DNA of 64,000 bases from Bradyrhizobium prioriisuperbiae (GCF_032397745.1 NZ_CP135921.1:186001-250000); one strand, 5' to 3'; positions 41,465-50,727 are shown, numbered from the stretch's first letter. Notes: generated by a model from the letters alone, not told the origin. Numbers and translations: made by a program.

Positions 41465-42235
41465 TCACTTCACGAGCGCTGCCTTTTCGATGACCTCAGC
41501 GACTTGCTTCGCATGAACGACGAGCGAAGCATGGCTGCCGGCGACTTCCGTCGTCTGAGCCTTCATCCTGGCGGCGAACGACTTCTGGGCCTCGGGCGCG
41601 AGGACTTTGTCTTTCGTGCTAATGACGTAGAAGGTCGGCTTGTCATGCCAGGCCGCAATGTCGACGGGGGCCTCGAACGCAACGTGGTTCAGCGGAAGCT
41701 GCGAGTTGGCCAGGTGCGCGGCGATCTCCGGAGGAAGGTCAGCCGCGACGGCTGACGGAAACACCTTGGGGTCGATGTACAAATTGCCCTTCGCATCGGG
41801 ATGGATCGCGTTGCCGCCTTCGGTCGGTGGGCCGGCCTTTGCTAGCGACGCCAGGGATTCACCGACCTCCGGCGCGAAAGCGGAAACATAGACCAGCGCC
41901 GAAACCTTGGGATCGTTGCCGGCTTGCGTGATCACCACGCCGCCCCAGGAATGGCCAACCAGAACGGTCCTTCCGTCCTGCTTCGCGAGCGCCTGTCTGG
42001 TGGCATCAACGTCGGCGGCGAGAGAAGTGAGCGGATTTTCCACGAGCGTGACGCTGTAGCCTTTCTTCGTGAGGATATCGGCAACGGGCTGCCAGCTCGT
42101 CTGGTCCACGAAAGCGCCGTGCACGAGCACGATGTTGTGGGCTGCTCCCTTGGGCAGTTCGGCGGAATGAGCGGAGCCGAATAACGCCGTTCCGGCCAGG
42201 AGCGCGGTGGCGGCTGAGAGGAGAATATTTCGCAT
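41465..42235 (-). CDS. secreted alpha/beta hydrolase
   Basis: A 256-residue protein that begins MRNILLSAATALLAGTALFG, a Sec signal peptide ending SAHSAE. The mature enzyme has IVLVHGAFVDQTSWQPVADI (HG oxyanion motif), VLVGHSWGGVVITQAGNDPK (nucleophile Ser in GHSWGG), an acid around TFYVISTKDKVLAPEAQKSF and the triad His near VAGSHASLVV. This is the short EstX/RutD-like form often annotated as a stress-responsive or salicylate-esterase-like hydrolase. It is divergent from an AraC regulator whose upstream region carries 21-bp-spaced repeats. Confidence 0.87.
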   Translation of the reverse strand: MRNILLSAATALLAGTALFGSAHSAELPKGAAHNIVLVHGAFVDQTSWQPVADILTKKGYSVTLVENPLTSLAADVDATRQALAKQDGRTVLVGHSWGGVVITQAGNDPKVSALVYVSAFAPEVGESLASLAKAGPPTEGGNAIHPDAKGNLYIDPKVFPSAVAADLPPEIAAHLANSQLPLNHVAFEAPVDIAAWHDKPTFYVISTKDKVLAPEAQKSFAARMKAQTTEVAGSHASLVVHAKQVAEVIEKAALVK

Positions 42236-42387
42236 TGTTTGTTCCTGTTGGCATGTCGGACGAAGACGGTCCGGGGGAATGGAGAGGCGTTTCCAGCAGG
42301 GGTCGCGGTTCTTCCATCCGCCGTTGGCGAAATGGTTGCCGCTCGTCACGTCGGCCCGCCGCGACATGACGTATTCCGTGGACCTTT

Positions 42388-42431
42388 CGGACGATAGAGA
42401 TCAATCGTCCGGATGTTGTGTCCAATCGTCC
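42388..42431. promoter_or_regulatory. candidate AraC-regulator operator
   Basis: CAATCGTCC occurs at 42402-42410 and again at 42423-42431, a direct repeat of exactly 21 bp, the two-turn spacing typical of AraC-family half-sites. CGGACGAT (42388-42395) with ATCGTCCG (42404-42411) adds an 8-bp inverted pair. It lies in the divergent gap between the hydrolase and the AraC gene. Confidence 0.55.
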
Positions 42432-42451
42432 ACCGGTCTAATCTCGGCGGC

Positions 42452-43414
42452 ATGGACATCCTCGCCCAAGTGCTCGATCGCGTTCGTCTCGGCGGGACGC
42501 TGCTGTTTCACTTCGAGCTCGGCCATCCCTGGAATCTGGAGTTACCCGCGCGTCCCTACGCCCTGTTTCACTATCTCAGCCAGGGTTCAGCAACTCTCGC
42601 GCTCGGACAGGAACAGGAAATCCAGATGACTGAGGGCGATTTTGTCGTGATCACACGCGGCGAGCCCCATGTATTTTATTCGGATCGCCGGGCCAAGCCC
42701 TTGCGGATCATGGATATAGACCGATCGTCGCCGCGTCTTGGCGTCGTTCGTCACGGCAGCCGTGCAAAGCCGCTCTCGACCTTGATCTGTGGTAATTTCA
42801 CGGTGTCACGACCGCTGTTTGGCAGCGTGCTGGAGCTGCTTCCGCCCGTGCTCCTGCTGAAGCCAACGGCGGACGGTGGCTGGCTTGAAGCAATCCTGCG
42901 CCGCATGGTCAGTGAATCCGCGCTCGAGCGTCCCGGCCAACGGGTCGCCCTCTCACGACTGACGGAAGTGCTGTTTGTCGAGGTGCTCCGAAGCTGGATT
43001 GCGTCGCTCAGTCCCGGACAAGGCGGCTGGCTCGGGGCCATATCAGACCCGCATATCGGACCGGCGCTCAAGCTGATCCACGAAAACCCGGAGCGGCCCT
43101 GGACCCTGAGCGACCTTGGCCAACGGGTAGGGCTCGGCCGCTCGGTATTTTCAGCCCGTTTCACCAGGCTCGTCGGCCAGTCCATGCATCGCTATGTGAT
43201 CGAACGCCGGATGGCGGAAGCGGCGTTCCTGCTGGAAACCAGCGAGGAGCCGATCGCACGGATTGCCAGCCGGGTCGGTTACGAGACGGCGGCGGCGTTT
43301 TCGAAGCTGTTCCATCGATATCACGGCCTGTCGCCCGGCCGGCACCGAGCAGCTCGACGACGTGATACAAGCCACCCGCAACCGGAGGATTCGACAGCAG
43401 AAGTATCCGATTGA
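42452..43414 (+). CDS. AraC-family transcriptional regulator (cupin N-domain)
   Basis: Protein of 320 residues. The first half is an AraC_binding/cupin-6 ligand domain (LGGTLLFHFELGHPWNLELP, then GDFVVITRGEPHVFYSD, where His contributes to a possible pocket). The C-terminal 100 residues hold two helix-turn-helix motifs: WTLSDLGQRVGLGRSVFSAR then FTRLVGQSMHRYVIERRMAE, and EEPIARIASRVGYETAAAFS followed by KLFHRYHGLSPGRHR. It most likely activates the divergent hydrolase gene. The start ATG 42452 is preferred because the cupin domain begins there. Confidence 0.88.
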   Translation: MDILAQVLDRVRLGGTLLFHFELGHPWNLELPARPYALFHYLSQGSATLALGQEQEIQMTEGDFVVITRGEPHVFYSDRRAKPLRIMDIDRSSPRLGVVRHGSRAKPLSTLICGNFTVSRPLFGSVLELLPPVLLLKPTADGGWLEAILRRMVSESALERPGQRVALSRLTEVLFVEVLRSWIASLSPGQGGWLGAISDPHIGPALKLIHENPERPWTLSDLGQRVGLGRSVFSARFTRLVGQSMHRYVIERRMAEAAFLLETSEEPIARIASRVGYETAAAFSKLFHRYHGLSPGRHRAARRRDTSHPQPEDSTAEVSD

Positions 43415-43444
43415 CCTCAACCAGGCGCGCCGCAACCATAAGTG

Positions 43445-45418
43445 CTAGGCTGCGTGTCCGGTCTTGCGATCGTCGATGCCGAGCAAGGTGAGAACCTCGT
43501 GGGCCGAAATCGGCCGCCCGATCAGAAATCCCTGCACTTCGTCGCAATCGGCCGCGCGCAAATAGTCGAGTTGCGCCTCGGTTTCGACGCCTTCGGCAAC
43601 CACCCCGATCTTCAAATCGCGGGCAAGACCGATGACGGATTTGACGATGGCCGCGCAATCCGGCTGGATCAGCATGTCGCGGATGAATGACTGGTCGATC
43701 TTGATGCGGCTGAACGGCAATTTGCGCAGGTAAGTCAGCGACGAAAATCCGGTGCCGAAATCGTCGAGCGCGACCGTCACACCGAGCTCGAGCAACGCGC
43801 TCAGCACCGATGGCGCGGAGCCGTATTTCGAGATCAGCATCGACTCGGTCATTTCGATTTCGAGCCGCCGTGGCGACACGCCGCTATCGCTGAGCGCTCG
43901 CACCACGCTCTGCAGGACGCCTGCGTTCTGCAGCTGAACCGCCGAGAAGTTCACCGCGATCCTGATGTCGTCGGGCCAGCGCGACAGCACGACACAGGCG
44001 TGCCGGATCACCCACTCGCCGATCGCATGGATCAGCCCACTTTCCTCGGCGATCGGGATGAACTCACCGGGATAGATCAGCCCGCGCACCGGATGCTGCC
44101 AGCGCAGCAACGCTTCGAAGCCGGCAATGCGATTGTCGCGCAGGTCGAGAAACGGCTGGTAGACCAGTCGGAATTCGTTGCGTTCGACCGCCGATTCCAG
44201 ATCACGTTGCAGCGCCCGGCGCTCGCGGGCCGCGGCATCGTCACTTGGAGCGAAGAACTGGATCGCCCCCACACCAAGCCGCTTGGCGCGATACAGCACG
44301 ACGTCGGCATGTTTCAGGAGCTCATTCGAGGTGTTGCCGTCGCGCGGCGCAAGCACGATGCCGATGCTGATGGCGCCCTGGACTTCGCGTTCGTCAATCT
44401 GGAACGGGTCGGCAAAGGCTGCAATGACTCGTTCAGCCAGTGCCAACGCCTCCTCCGGCCCGGCCATATTTGTGGCAATCAGCGCGAACTCGTCGCCGCC
44501 GATGCGTGCGGCGATGTCGGCGTCACGGGTGCAGCGGCGCAGCCTGGCTGCGACCTGGATCAGGAACTCATCCCCCGCGGGATGGCCATACAGATCGTTG
44601 ATGTCCTTGAAGCGATCGAGATCGAGCAACAAGACTGCAAATTCTTTCCCACTGAGCGACAGCCGGGTCAGGCAGTTTCCGAGACTTTCGTTGAAGGAGA
44701 ATCTGTTGGGCAGCAGAGTCAGCGGATCCTGGCGAGCCACCTTCTCGGTGGCTAGCTGCTTGATCAGAGAGCCGGTGAATTCGAAGGAATACGCAAACAC
44801 GCTGCGCAACAAAACGAATGTGTAGATCAGCACCAGCACGGCGACCAGCACGGAGGCGAAGTCGCCAATGCGGCCGAGACAAATCTCAGCGCCGATAAAA
44901 ATCGGGGTGATGAAAGCAATCGCCGCCACCGGAATGGTGGCGAACGCAAGCGCGCCACCGGCCAGCATGCCGGCGCACAGGCAAGTGATCACCAGTTGCC
45001 CACCGTTGCCGGCTTGCGCAAAGAACGCCAGCGGCAGGATCGCCCATGCACAGCCCAGCAGAAAGGCATTGCGGACCAGCCGGTGGATGGTTCGGCGCGA
45101 GACCGACGGCGGCTTTGCCACCCGCCATGTGGTCCGCCCCTTCAAGGTGATGAAAAGCGTGGCACACACGAGGCCGGCGCCCCAGAGCACAGCCGGCAGG
45201 CGATCGGATGAATCCCACAGCGCCAGCACCAGGATGACAGCGTTGCAGGCATTGGCCAGCATGATGCCGGGGGCGTGACGCAAGACCAAGGCGATCTGCT
45301 CGGCACGGATGAAGCCGGCGACGATCTCGTCGGTCGGCGGAGCGCCAAACGCAGCGAGATCCCCGGCGAACAGCCGCGAAACGTAAGACCTCAGATCCAC
45401 CAGCATGTCGAATTCCAT
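43445..45418 (-). CDS. membrane GGDEF-EAL protein (c-di-GMP turnover)
   Basis: A 657-residue inner-membrane signalling protein. Six to eight hydrophobic segments fill residues 50-210 (for example AGMLAGGALAFATIPVAAIA and IYTFVLLRSVFAYSF), followed by a GGDEF diguanylate cyclase domain with an intact active site and an allosteric I-site (RDADIAARIGGDEFALIATN). An EAL phosphodiesterase domain with intact motifs follows (GFEALLRWQHPVRG, IEMTESMLI, ALDDFGTGFSSLTYLRKLPF, VVAEGVETEAQLDYL). Both halves look catalytically competent, so the protein could make or break down c-di-GMP depending on its membrane sensor. It stands alone on the minus strand, divergent from an Lrp gene. Confidence 0.9.
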   Translation of the reverse strand: MEFDMLVDLRSYVSRLFAGDLAAFGAPPTDEIVAGFIRAEQIALVLRHAPGIMLANACNAVILVLALWDSSDRLPAVLWGAGLVCATLFITLKGRTTWRVAKPPSVSRRTIHRLVRNAFLLGCAWAILPLAFFAQAGNGGQLVITCLCAGMLAGGALAFATIPVAAIAFITPIFIGAEICLGRIGDFASVLVAVLVLIYTFVLLRSVFAYSFEFTGSLIKQLATEKVARQDPLTLLPNRFSFNESLGNCLTRLSLSGKEFAVLLLDLDRFKDINDLYGHPAGDEFLIQVAARLRRCTRDADIAARIGGDEFALIATNMAGPEEALALAERVIAAFADPFQIDEREVQGAISIGIVLAPRDGNTSNELLKHADVVLYRAKRLGVGAIQFFAPSDDAAARERRALQRDLESAVERNEFRLVYQPFLDLRDNRIAGFEALLRWQHPVRGLIYPGEFIPIAEESGLIHAIGEWVIRHACVVLSRWPDDIRIAVNFSAVQLQNAGVLQSVVRALSDSGVSPRRLEIEMTESMLISKYGSAPSVLSALLELGVTVALDDFGTGFSSLTYLRKLPFSRIKIDQSFIRDMLIQPDCAAIVKSVIGLARDLKIGVVAEGVETEAQLDYLRAADCDEVQGFLIGRPISAHEVLTLLGIDDRKTGHAA

Positions 45419-45653
45419 TCCCGGGGCCCCGACGCGGACGCCGGTTTCCCCATTGTGGCAAAGTCGCTGCTATTCTTTGAGGAAATGTGAACGATGACCG
45501 GCATCTAGGGTGTGCCTTCACCCCTCCATATGCGTCATGGCGCCATGTCGGCGGTATGGCTAACAAAGCCTGACTGGGAAAAGCACATTTGAACTTCGGT
45601 TCCCGACCGCGTAATCACAGGTGCGCATCCGCGCCCGGCCTATCTGGTGATTT

Positions 45654-46142
45654 ATGTCAAAGCCTATCCTCGATCAATTTGACCGCCGCATCATTGCCGA
45701 ACTGCAGAAGGATGCGCGGATCACCAATGTGGCCCTCGCCGAGAAGGTCGGGCTGTCGCCGCCACCTTGCCTGCGACGGGTGAAGCGGCTCGAGGACGAA
45801 GGCGTCATCCGCGCCTGGCGCATCGAGATCGATCGCAAGGCTCTGGGGCTTGGAGTCACGGTGTTTGTCGGCGTCAAATTCGACCAGCCGCAGGAGATCG
45901 AATCCAGCGAATTCGTGGCCGCGATCGGTCGCTGGTCGGAGGTGGTCTCCTGCCAGTTGATTACTGGGGATATGGATTTCCTGCTCGAAGTCGTGGTCGA
46001 GGATCAGGACGCCTATCAGCGCTTCCTGTTCGACAAGCTGTTGAAGATCCCCCACGTGAAGGACGTGCGCTCCAACTTCGCGATCAAGACCTTCAAGACC
46101 GGCGGCGCCCTTCCGTTCGCAACGGAGGCGACATCGCCCTAG
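45654..46142 (+). CDS. Lrp/AsnC-family transcriptional regulator
   Basis: Protein of 162 residues, the usual Lrp length. The N-terminal helix-turn-helix reads LDQFDRRIIAELQKDARITN, VALAEKVGLSPPPCLRRVKR and LEDEGVIRAWRIEIDRKALG. The C-terminal RAM/ASNC domain includes VTVFVGVKFDQPQEIESSEF and VVSCQLITGDMDFLLEVVVE. Lrp-type proteins sense amino acids and regulate amino-acid catabolism. No amino-acid gene is immediately adjacent; the divergent neighbour is the GGDEF-EAL gene and a small membrane protein gene converges on it. Target unknown. Confidence 0.88.
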   Translation: MSKPILDQFDRRIIAELQKDARITNVALAEKVGLSPPPCLRRVKRLEDEGVIRAWRIEIDRKALGLGVTVFVGVKFDQPQEIESSEFVAAIGRWSEVVSCQLITGDMDFLLEVVVEDQDAYQRFLFDKLLKIPHVKDVRSNFAIKTFKTGGALPFATEATSP

Positions 46143-46149
46143 CTCGTCG

Positions 46150-46350
46150 CTATTTCTTCGCTCGCAAGACCCCCTCGGCAAACGCCGTCGTCAGACCGAG
46201 GATAAGCACTGACGCAACGATTTCAGCTCCCGCGCCAAATCCGAAGGCCAGCACGACCGCAACGACGACCACGATCAGGACAGCCACCGTAAAGCCGTCA
46301 TCCGCGATGGCGTGAAGCGAGCTTTGCAGCCGGGAGCGCAGGGGCGCCAT
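46150..46350 (-). CDS. small two-helix membrane protein, 66 aa
   Basis: A short frame whose product, after a basic N-terminus, has two hydrophobic helices: FTVAVLIVVVVAVVLAFGFG and AEIVASVLILGLTTAFAEGV, ending in a basic tail (LRAKK). The compact helical-hairpin pattern is unlikely by chance, so a small integral membrane protein is plausible, perhaps in a role with the neighbouring regulators. It converges on the Lrp gene with seven bases between. No family recognised. Confidence 0.5.
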   Translation of the reverse strand: MAPLRSRLQSSLHAIADDGFTVAVLIVVVVAVVLAFGFGAGAEIVASVLILGLTTAFAEGVLRAKK

Positions 46351-46732
46351 TCGTCCTATGCGCCCGGCGGGTTGCCGCTGCCGGCAACGGCCGTGGCTAT
46401 ATGACTGGCCTTATGTTTCTGCCCGATGGCAACGGCGATTCCGGACAAGCGACGCATGCAATGAGTCAGCAGAAGCTGCAGCCACGAAGTCGTTGATCGC
46501 GAGATGCTGTGTGTCGTCATGGATTGATCCTCATGCGTGGCCGGCGAAGAGCGACCGGCGCGGCGGGCGGCCTCACACGGCTTTTTTTGATGGGGAGAAA
46601 ACAGACGAGCACGCCTCCGCCGGTCGCACTCGTATCAGTGCGCGCTGCCGATCATTTTGACAAACGAATAATTATGGCTCTTATTATCGGCTATATCGAT
46701 ACTATTCGATCACGAGGACCAGCGAGCGCGCC
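46351..46732. other. 382-bp gene-free stretch before the LysR gene
   Basis: I see no gene with a convincing ribosome-binding site or codon pattern. The last 90 bp are A/T-rich (for example AATAATTATGGCTCTTATTA) and likely hold the LysR promoter. Confidence 0.4.
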
Positions 46733-47632
46733 ATGGATACCGAACTGGCCAGGACCTTTCTCACCGTCGTCGATGCCGGAAACTTCATCACCGCAGCGGA
46801 ACGTCTGCACCTCAGCCAGTCCACCGTCAGCACGCGCATTCACACGCTGGAGACTCAGCTCGGATGCACACTGTTCGTGCGCAACAAAGCCGGCACCACG
46901 CTGACAGCGGCAGGCCGGCAATTCCAGCGGCACGCATCGACGCTGGTTCGAACCGTTGAACAGGCCCGCCAGGATATCGGAATTCCAAAGGGCTTCAGCC
47001 GGACGCTGGTGATCGGCGGCCGCATCGGCTTGTGGGAGGAATTTTTACTGCATTGGCTGCCGCTCATGCAGCAGCGCAACCCGGACGCCTCCATTCGTGC
47101 CGAGAGCGGACTCGAACCGGAGATCATGCAAGGCCTTATCGAGGGGCGAATTGATATCGGGGTGATGTACACGCCGCAAAGCCGCCCCGGATTGAAGGTC
47201 GAACAATTGTTCGAGGAACGCCTGGTGATGGTGTCGTCCCACGCAAAACATCCACCCGAACCCGGACCCGGTTATGTGTATGTCGATTGGGGGCCCGAAT
47301 TCTATACGCGGCACAGCGCGTGTTTTCCGAACTTCATCGGTCAGTCATTGACCGTGAATATCGGCTGGCTGGGACTGCAGCATGTTCTGAACAACGCAGG
47401 TTCAGGCTATTTTCCCATGCGCATCGTATTGCCTTATCTCGAAAGCGGGCGGCTCCATGTCGTCGCCCGTGCACCCGAATTCTTCATGCCGGCCTACGTG
47501 GTTCACTCTCTCGACGGCGACACGGCGCTGCTTGGAAGCGCAATCGAGATCATGCACGACATCGTCCGCACGAAAGCCAAAATCAAGAGCGGCACAGGGG
47601 CCGCAAAGCAGGTGAGAAACATCCGGCGCTGA
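46733..47632 (+). CDS. LysR-family transcriptional regulator
   Basis: A 299-residue regulator. The N-terminal helix-turn-helix is MDTELARTFLTVVDAGNFIT, AAERLHLSQSTVSTRIHTLE and TQLGCTLFVRNKAGTTLTAA. The effector domain follows: LVIGGRIGLWEEFLLHWLPL, GLIEGRIDIGVMYTPQSRPG and SGYFPMRIVLPYLESGRLHV. The Leu-Glu-rich start and the PMRIVLPYLESG segment are typical LysR. No adjacent target is clear: a 538-bp gap with no recognised gene separates it from the SMP-30 gene downstream, which it may regulate. Confidence 0.87.
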   Translation: MDTELARTFLTVVDAGNFITAAERLHLSQSTVSTRIHTLETQLGCTLFVRNKAGTTLTAAGRQFQRHASTLVRTVEQARQDIGIPKGFSRTLVIGGRIGLWEEFLLHWLPLMQQRNPDASIRAESGLEPEIMQGLIEGRIDIGVMYTPQSRPGLKVEQLFEERLVMVSSHAKHPPEPGPGYVYVDWGPEFYTRHSACFPNFIGQSLTVNIGWLGLQHVLNNAGSGYFPMRIVLPYLESGRLHVVARAPEFFMPAYVVHSLDGDTALLGSAIEIMHDIVRTKAKIKSGTGAAKQVRNIRR

Positions 47633-48170
47633 GTGTTCCCGCTATGTCGGACCGGCCAAACCGCCGACATTATCTTCGGCGGACAAGTGTTGATCCGTGG
47701 GCACGGCGTTCCAAAAACAGGCGAACGCAATCTTAAAAACGATCTGTTTTTGACTGAAATTTTCAGCAACCGATTGGATCGGGAGAAAATCGGATCCACC
47801 CGACGTGATGACCTTGCAGACTGCGGCATTGCAACAGCCGACATCTCACTATCTGGGACAGAGCTATTCTTGTCTGCCGCGATATCGGAGATATCGCCGT
47901 CATCTTGCCGCATCGAAAAAAAGCGCTAGCATTCGCGTTGTTCGATCCTCGTGATCTCATCAGCATGCTCAACCTGAAAATCTGAAAACTCAGATACCGG
48001 ACGCGCCGTCGAACAAATCTCCGCAATACCTGAAATCGACCTTTTGGCATTCACACAGAACGTCCACCGCCAAAAAAGTATCAGGAAAATCTGCAAGACT
48101 GAGCTGCACAAGACTGATCTGCAAAAGAATCTGGACGGCAAACCCAGCCAGACAACCGGAGGAAGCAACG
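47633..48170. other. 538-bp gene-free intergenic region
   Basis: No reading frame here has a ribosome-binding site plus protein-like content. The stretch is visibly less G/C-rich than its neighbours. The last 20 bases contain GGAGGAA ahead of the SMP-30 gene. Beyond that I see nothing I can name. Confidence 0.4.
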
Positions 48171-49286
48171 ATGACAATATTGCCTGAGACACTGGACGAG
48201 ACTTCGCAGCCGCAGCATCGCGGTTTCGATCGCCGCGGTCTGCTGCGCACCGCCGGCGCGCTGGCTGCAACGACGGTGCTGGCGCCGAACGCACTCGCAC
48301 GCGACTACGGCCGCAATGCCGAACCGGCCCGCTATCCGGACCCCGACATCGTTGTGATCGATCCCAAGCGCTTCAAGGCCAAGGTCGGCAATACCGTGAT
48401 CCAGCGGCTTTTTACCGGATGCTTGTGGGCCGAGGGCCCGGCCTGGAATTCGCAGGGGCGTTATCTGGTGTGGAGCGACATTCCCAACAATCGCCAGCTG
48501 CGTTATCTGGACGACGACCAGCACATCTCGACGCGGTTTCGCTATCCGGCGAATGAAAGCAACGGCAACACCTTCGACACCGAAGGCCGGCAGATCACCG
48601 CGCAACGCACCCAGCTGGTGCGTTTCGAGCACAACGGCTCGACCACCGTGCTTGCCGATCAGGCGAACGGCAAGCCGATCAACGGCCCCAACGACATGGT
48701 GGTGCATCCCAACGACAAGTCGATCTGGTTCACCGATCCCGGCTATGGCGGGCTCGGCCGCTATGAAGGCGTGATGGCCAACACCGGCACGGTGCAGCCA
48801 AACCAGAAAGAAGCGGTGTATCGCATCGACGGACAGTCCGGTCAGATCACCAAGGTGGCCGACGAACCGTTCAAGCCGAATGGCATCGCTTTCAGCCACG
48901 ATTACAAAAAGATGTATGTCTGCGACACCGGCATCACGCACTATCCCAATGCCAAGAACATCATCTGGCAGTACGACATCGACGGCGCCAAGCTGACCAA
49001 TCCACGCACTTTTGCCGACACCACGCTGGACGGCAAGTCCGGCTTCCCGGACGGATTGCGGGTGGATGTCGACGGCAACGTCTGGGCCGGACTCGGCTGG
49101 GTCGGCGAGGGTTATGACGGCGTGCATATCTTCGCGCCCGACGGCACGCGCATCGGCCAGATCAAGCTGCCGGAGATTTGCGCCAACGTCTGCTTCGGCG
49201 GCGCCAAGCGTAACCGCCTGTTCATGACCGCAAGCCAATCACTGTATGCGGTTTATGTCGAAACCCAGGGTGCGCATTTCTGCTAG
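48171..49286 (+). CDS. SMP-30/gluconolactonase-family protein, Tat-exported
   Basis: A 371-residue protein with a twin-arginine leader (FDRRGLLRTAGALAATTVLA, cleavage near ALA-R) and a six-bladed beta-propeller of the SMP-30 / gluconolactonase family. Seen are FTGCLWAEGPAWNSQGRYLV, where the Glu is the metal ligand, FEHNGSTTVLADQANGKPIN then GPNDMVVHPNDKSIWFTDP (Asn/Asp metal ligands), and FPDGLRVDVDGNVWAGLGWV (the catalytic Asp). The family hydrolyses sugar lactones in the periplasm. It starts after GGAGGAAGCAACG. The TAG stop codon is the first three bases of a dispersed repeat. Confidence 0.88.
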   Translation: MTILPETLDETSQPQHRGFDRRGLLRTAGALAATTVLAPNALARDYGRNAEPARYPDPDIVVIDPKRFKAKVGNTVIQRLFTGCLWAEGPAWNSQGRYLVWSDIPNNRQLRYLDDDQHISTRFRYPANESNGNTFDTEGRQITAQRTQLVRFEHNGSTTVLADQANGKPINGPNDMVVHPNDKSIWFTDPGYGGLGRYEGVMANTGTVQPNQKEAVYRIDGQSGQITKVADEPFKPNGIAFSHDYKKMYVCDTGITHYPNAKNIIWQYDIDGAKLTNPRTFADTTLDGKSGFPDGLRVDVDGNVWAGLGWVGEGYDGVHIFAPDGTRIGQIKLPEICANVCFGGAKRNRLFMTASQSLYAVYVETQGAHFC

Positions 49287-49388
49287 AGCCTTTCCCATTT
49301 CGATAGAATCGAAACGGGGCTCTAGATTTTTGATTTGACGCGTTTTCTTCACGCGAACCGGTATCCACTTCGCTCGAAAACGCTCTAA
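49284..49388. repeat. 106-bp-type dispersed repeat, copy 3
   Basis: Begins TAGAGC and ends GCTCTAA. The internal hairpin is TTTCGAT-AGA-ATCGAAA, where copies 1 and 2 have TTCCGAT-AGA-ATCGGAA. The base pair change keeps the pairing, which points to selection for the structure. Its first TAG is the stop codon of the SMP-30 gene. Confidence 0.9.
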
Positions 49389-49469
49389 GGCGACCTCATC
49401 GCCAGCACCACATCCTGCATCATGGCCAGCGCGGCCGTGATGCAGGATGAAAAGAAAATAGAACCTCCA

Positions 49470-49571
49470 TCAACGCGTATAGAAAATGACGCCGGCGATG
49501 ATCACCATCGCTGCGACCGCCAGCATGTGCGCGAGCAGCCCCGAGGCTGCCCTCCTGGTGGCTTCCTTCAT
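49470..49571 (-). CDS. possible 33-residue membrane miniprotein
   Basis: A short frame too small for usual gene calls: MKEATRRAASGLLAHMLAVA followed by AMVIIAGVIFYTR. It has a basic N-terminus and one hydrophobic helix of about 18 residues, the pattern of small single-pass membrane proteins. GGGGGGAAC precedes the ATG. It lies in the otherwise gene-free stretch 49389-49800 between the repeat and an alpha/beta hydrolase gene. Plausible but unproven. Confidence 0.35.
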   Translation of the reverse strand: MKEATRRAASGLLAHMLAVAAMVIIAGVIFYTR

Positions 49572-49800
49572 GTTCCCCCCATGATGGGCATGAGTCATCG
49601 CCGGCCGCACAGGCCCGACAACTCAGATATGTGACGCGGAACACCCCAAAACGACTTGAAGCGCGGATATTCGCGGATTCGAGTCCCCACTCGGCGAATA
49701 TCGATACGTCAAAGAGTCGACCATCAATGCGGCATCAATTTGTCTCGAGCTGCCCAAGTTCAGGGCATGGGCTGGAGAGGTGATTCGCCCGCAATACGAT

Positions 49801-50472
49801 TCAGATCGTCTGCTCGATCCACGCGGTCAGCTGATCCATCACCTCGTCAAGCACTTGCGCATCCTTGCGGCCGGTGCGGGCCGGCACATGAAACGAATGA
49901 TCGGCATCATGAAATAAATTCAGCGTCGCGCGGCGGCCGAGCGCCTTGCACACCGGATTGAGCTGATCGAGTTCGGCGAGCTTGTCGTTGGTGCCTTGCA
50001 GGAACAGCATCGGAATTGTCACGTCGAACAGATGCTTGGCGCGATCCTGCGACGGCTTGCCGGCGGGATGCAGCGGGAAGCCGAGAAAGATCAGCCCGCG
50101 CACATCGGGCAGCGGCGTTGCCGCTTGCGCCTGCGAGGTCATGCGGCCGCCGAATGATTTGCCGCCTGCAAAGACCGGAATTTTCGGCAGCAGTTCGACC
50201 GCAAACGCCACCGCGGCACGCACGGTGGCGTGGGCAATGGCGGGCGCGTCCGGCCGTTTGCTGCCGCGCTCCATGTAGGGGAACTGATAACGCAGGGTTG
50301 CGATCTCGCGTTGCACCAAACCGGATGCAACGGCGGTCATGAAGGAATGCGCCATGCCGGCACCGGCGCCGTGGGCCAGCACATAGACCGCACGCGGATG
50401 CGGGGGCGATTGCAGCAGGCCGGAGACTTTGACGTCGTCGCGAACAGTGATGGTCACGGGTTTGGTCGACAC
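49801..50472 (-). CDS. alpha/beta hydrolase, dienelactone-hydrolase/KANL3-Tex30 type
   Basis: A 223-residue small hydrolase. AVYVLAHGAGAGMAHSFMTA holds the oxyanion loop, IPVFAGGKSFGGRMTSQAQA the nucleophile elbow (Ser in GKSFGG), MLFLQGTNDKLAELDQLNPV the acid (Asp in GTNDKL) and LFHDADHSFHVPARTGRKDA the His. The GKSFGGRM elbow is typical of the YcjY/KANL3-Tex30-like group, for which esterase activity is assumed. It is transcribed alone on the minus strand. No signal peptide, so cytoplasmic. Substrate unknown. Confidence 0.83.
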   Translation of the reverse strand: MSTKPVTITVRDDVKVSGLLQSPPHPRAVYVLAHGAGAGMAHSFMTAVASGLVQREIATLRYQFPYMERGSKRPDAPAIAHATVRAAVAFAVELLPKIPVFAGGKSFGGRMTSQAQAATPLPDVRGLIFLGFPLHPAGKPSQDRAKHLFDVTIPMLFLQGTNDKLAELDQLNPVCKALGRRATLNLFHDADHSFHVPARTGRKDAQVLDEVMDQLTAWIEQTI

Positions 50473-50727
50473 GGGCGGCGCTCCGGGATGGGTACTTTCA
50501 CGTTGTATATACGAACCGGCGGGCGGGTTGGAGCGGACGGCAAGGGGTGGTCAAGAATAATGGCGTTCGTTGTTGGCACTGCCGCGCAACATCATGCTGC
50601 CGGAGCGGCGTGCGACGCAATGGCTGTTGTTTTGTTGCGCGACGCGTTGCCAAACGCCGGGAGCTGCGAGAGCATTCGTGATCGGCGGCCTATCGCCGAC
50701 CAAATTTTTGATCGACGAGGCACGCTT

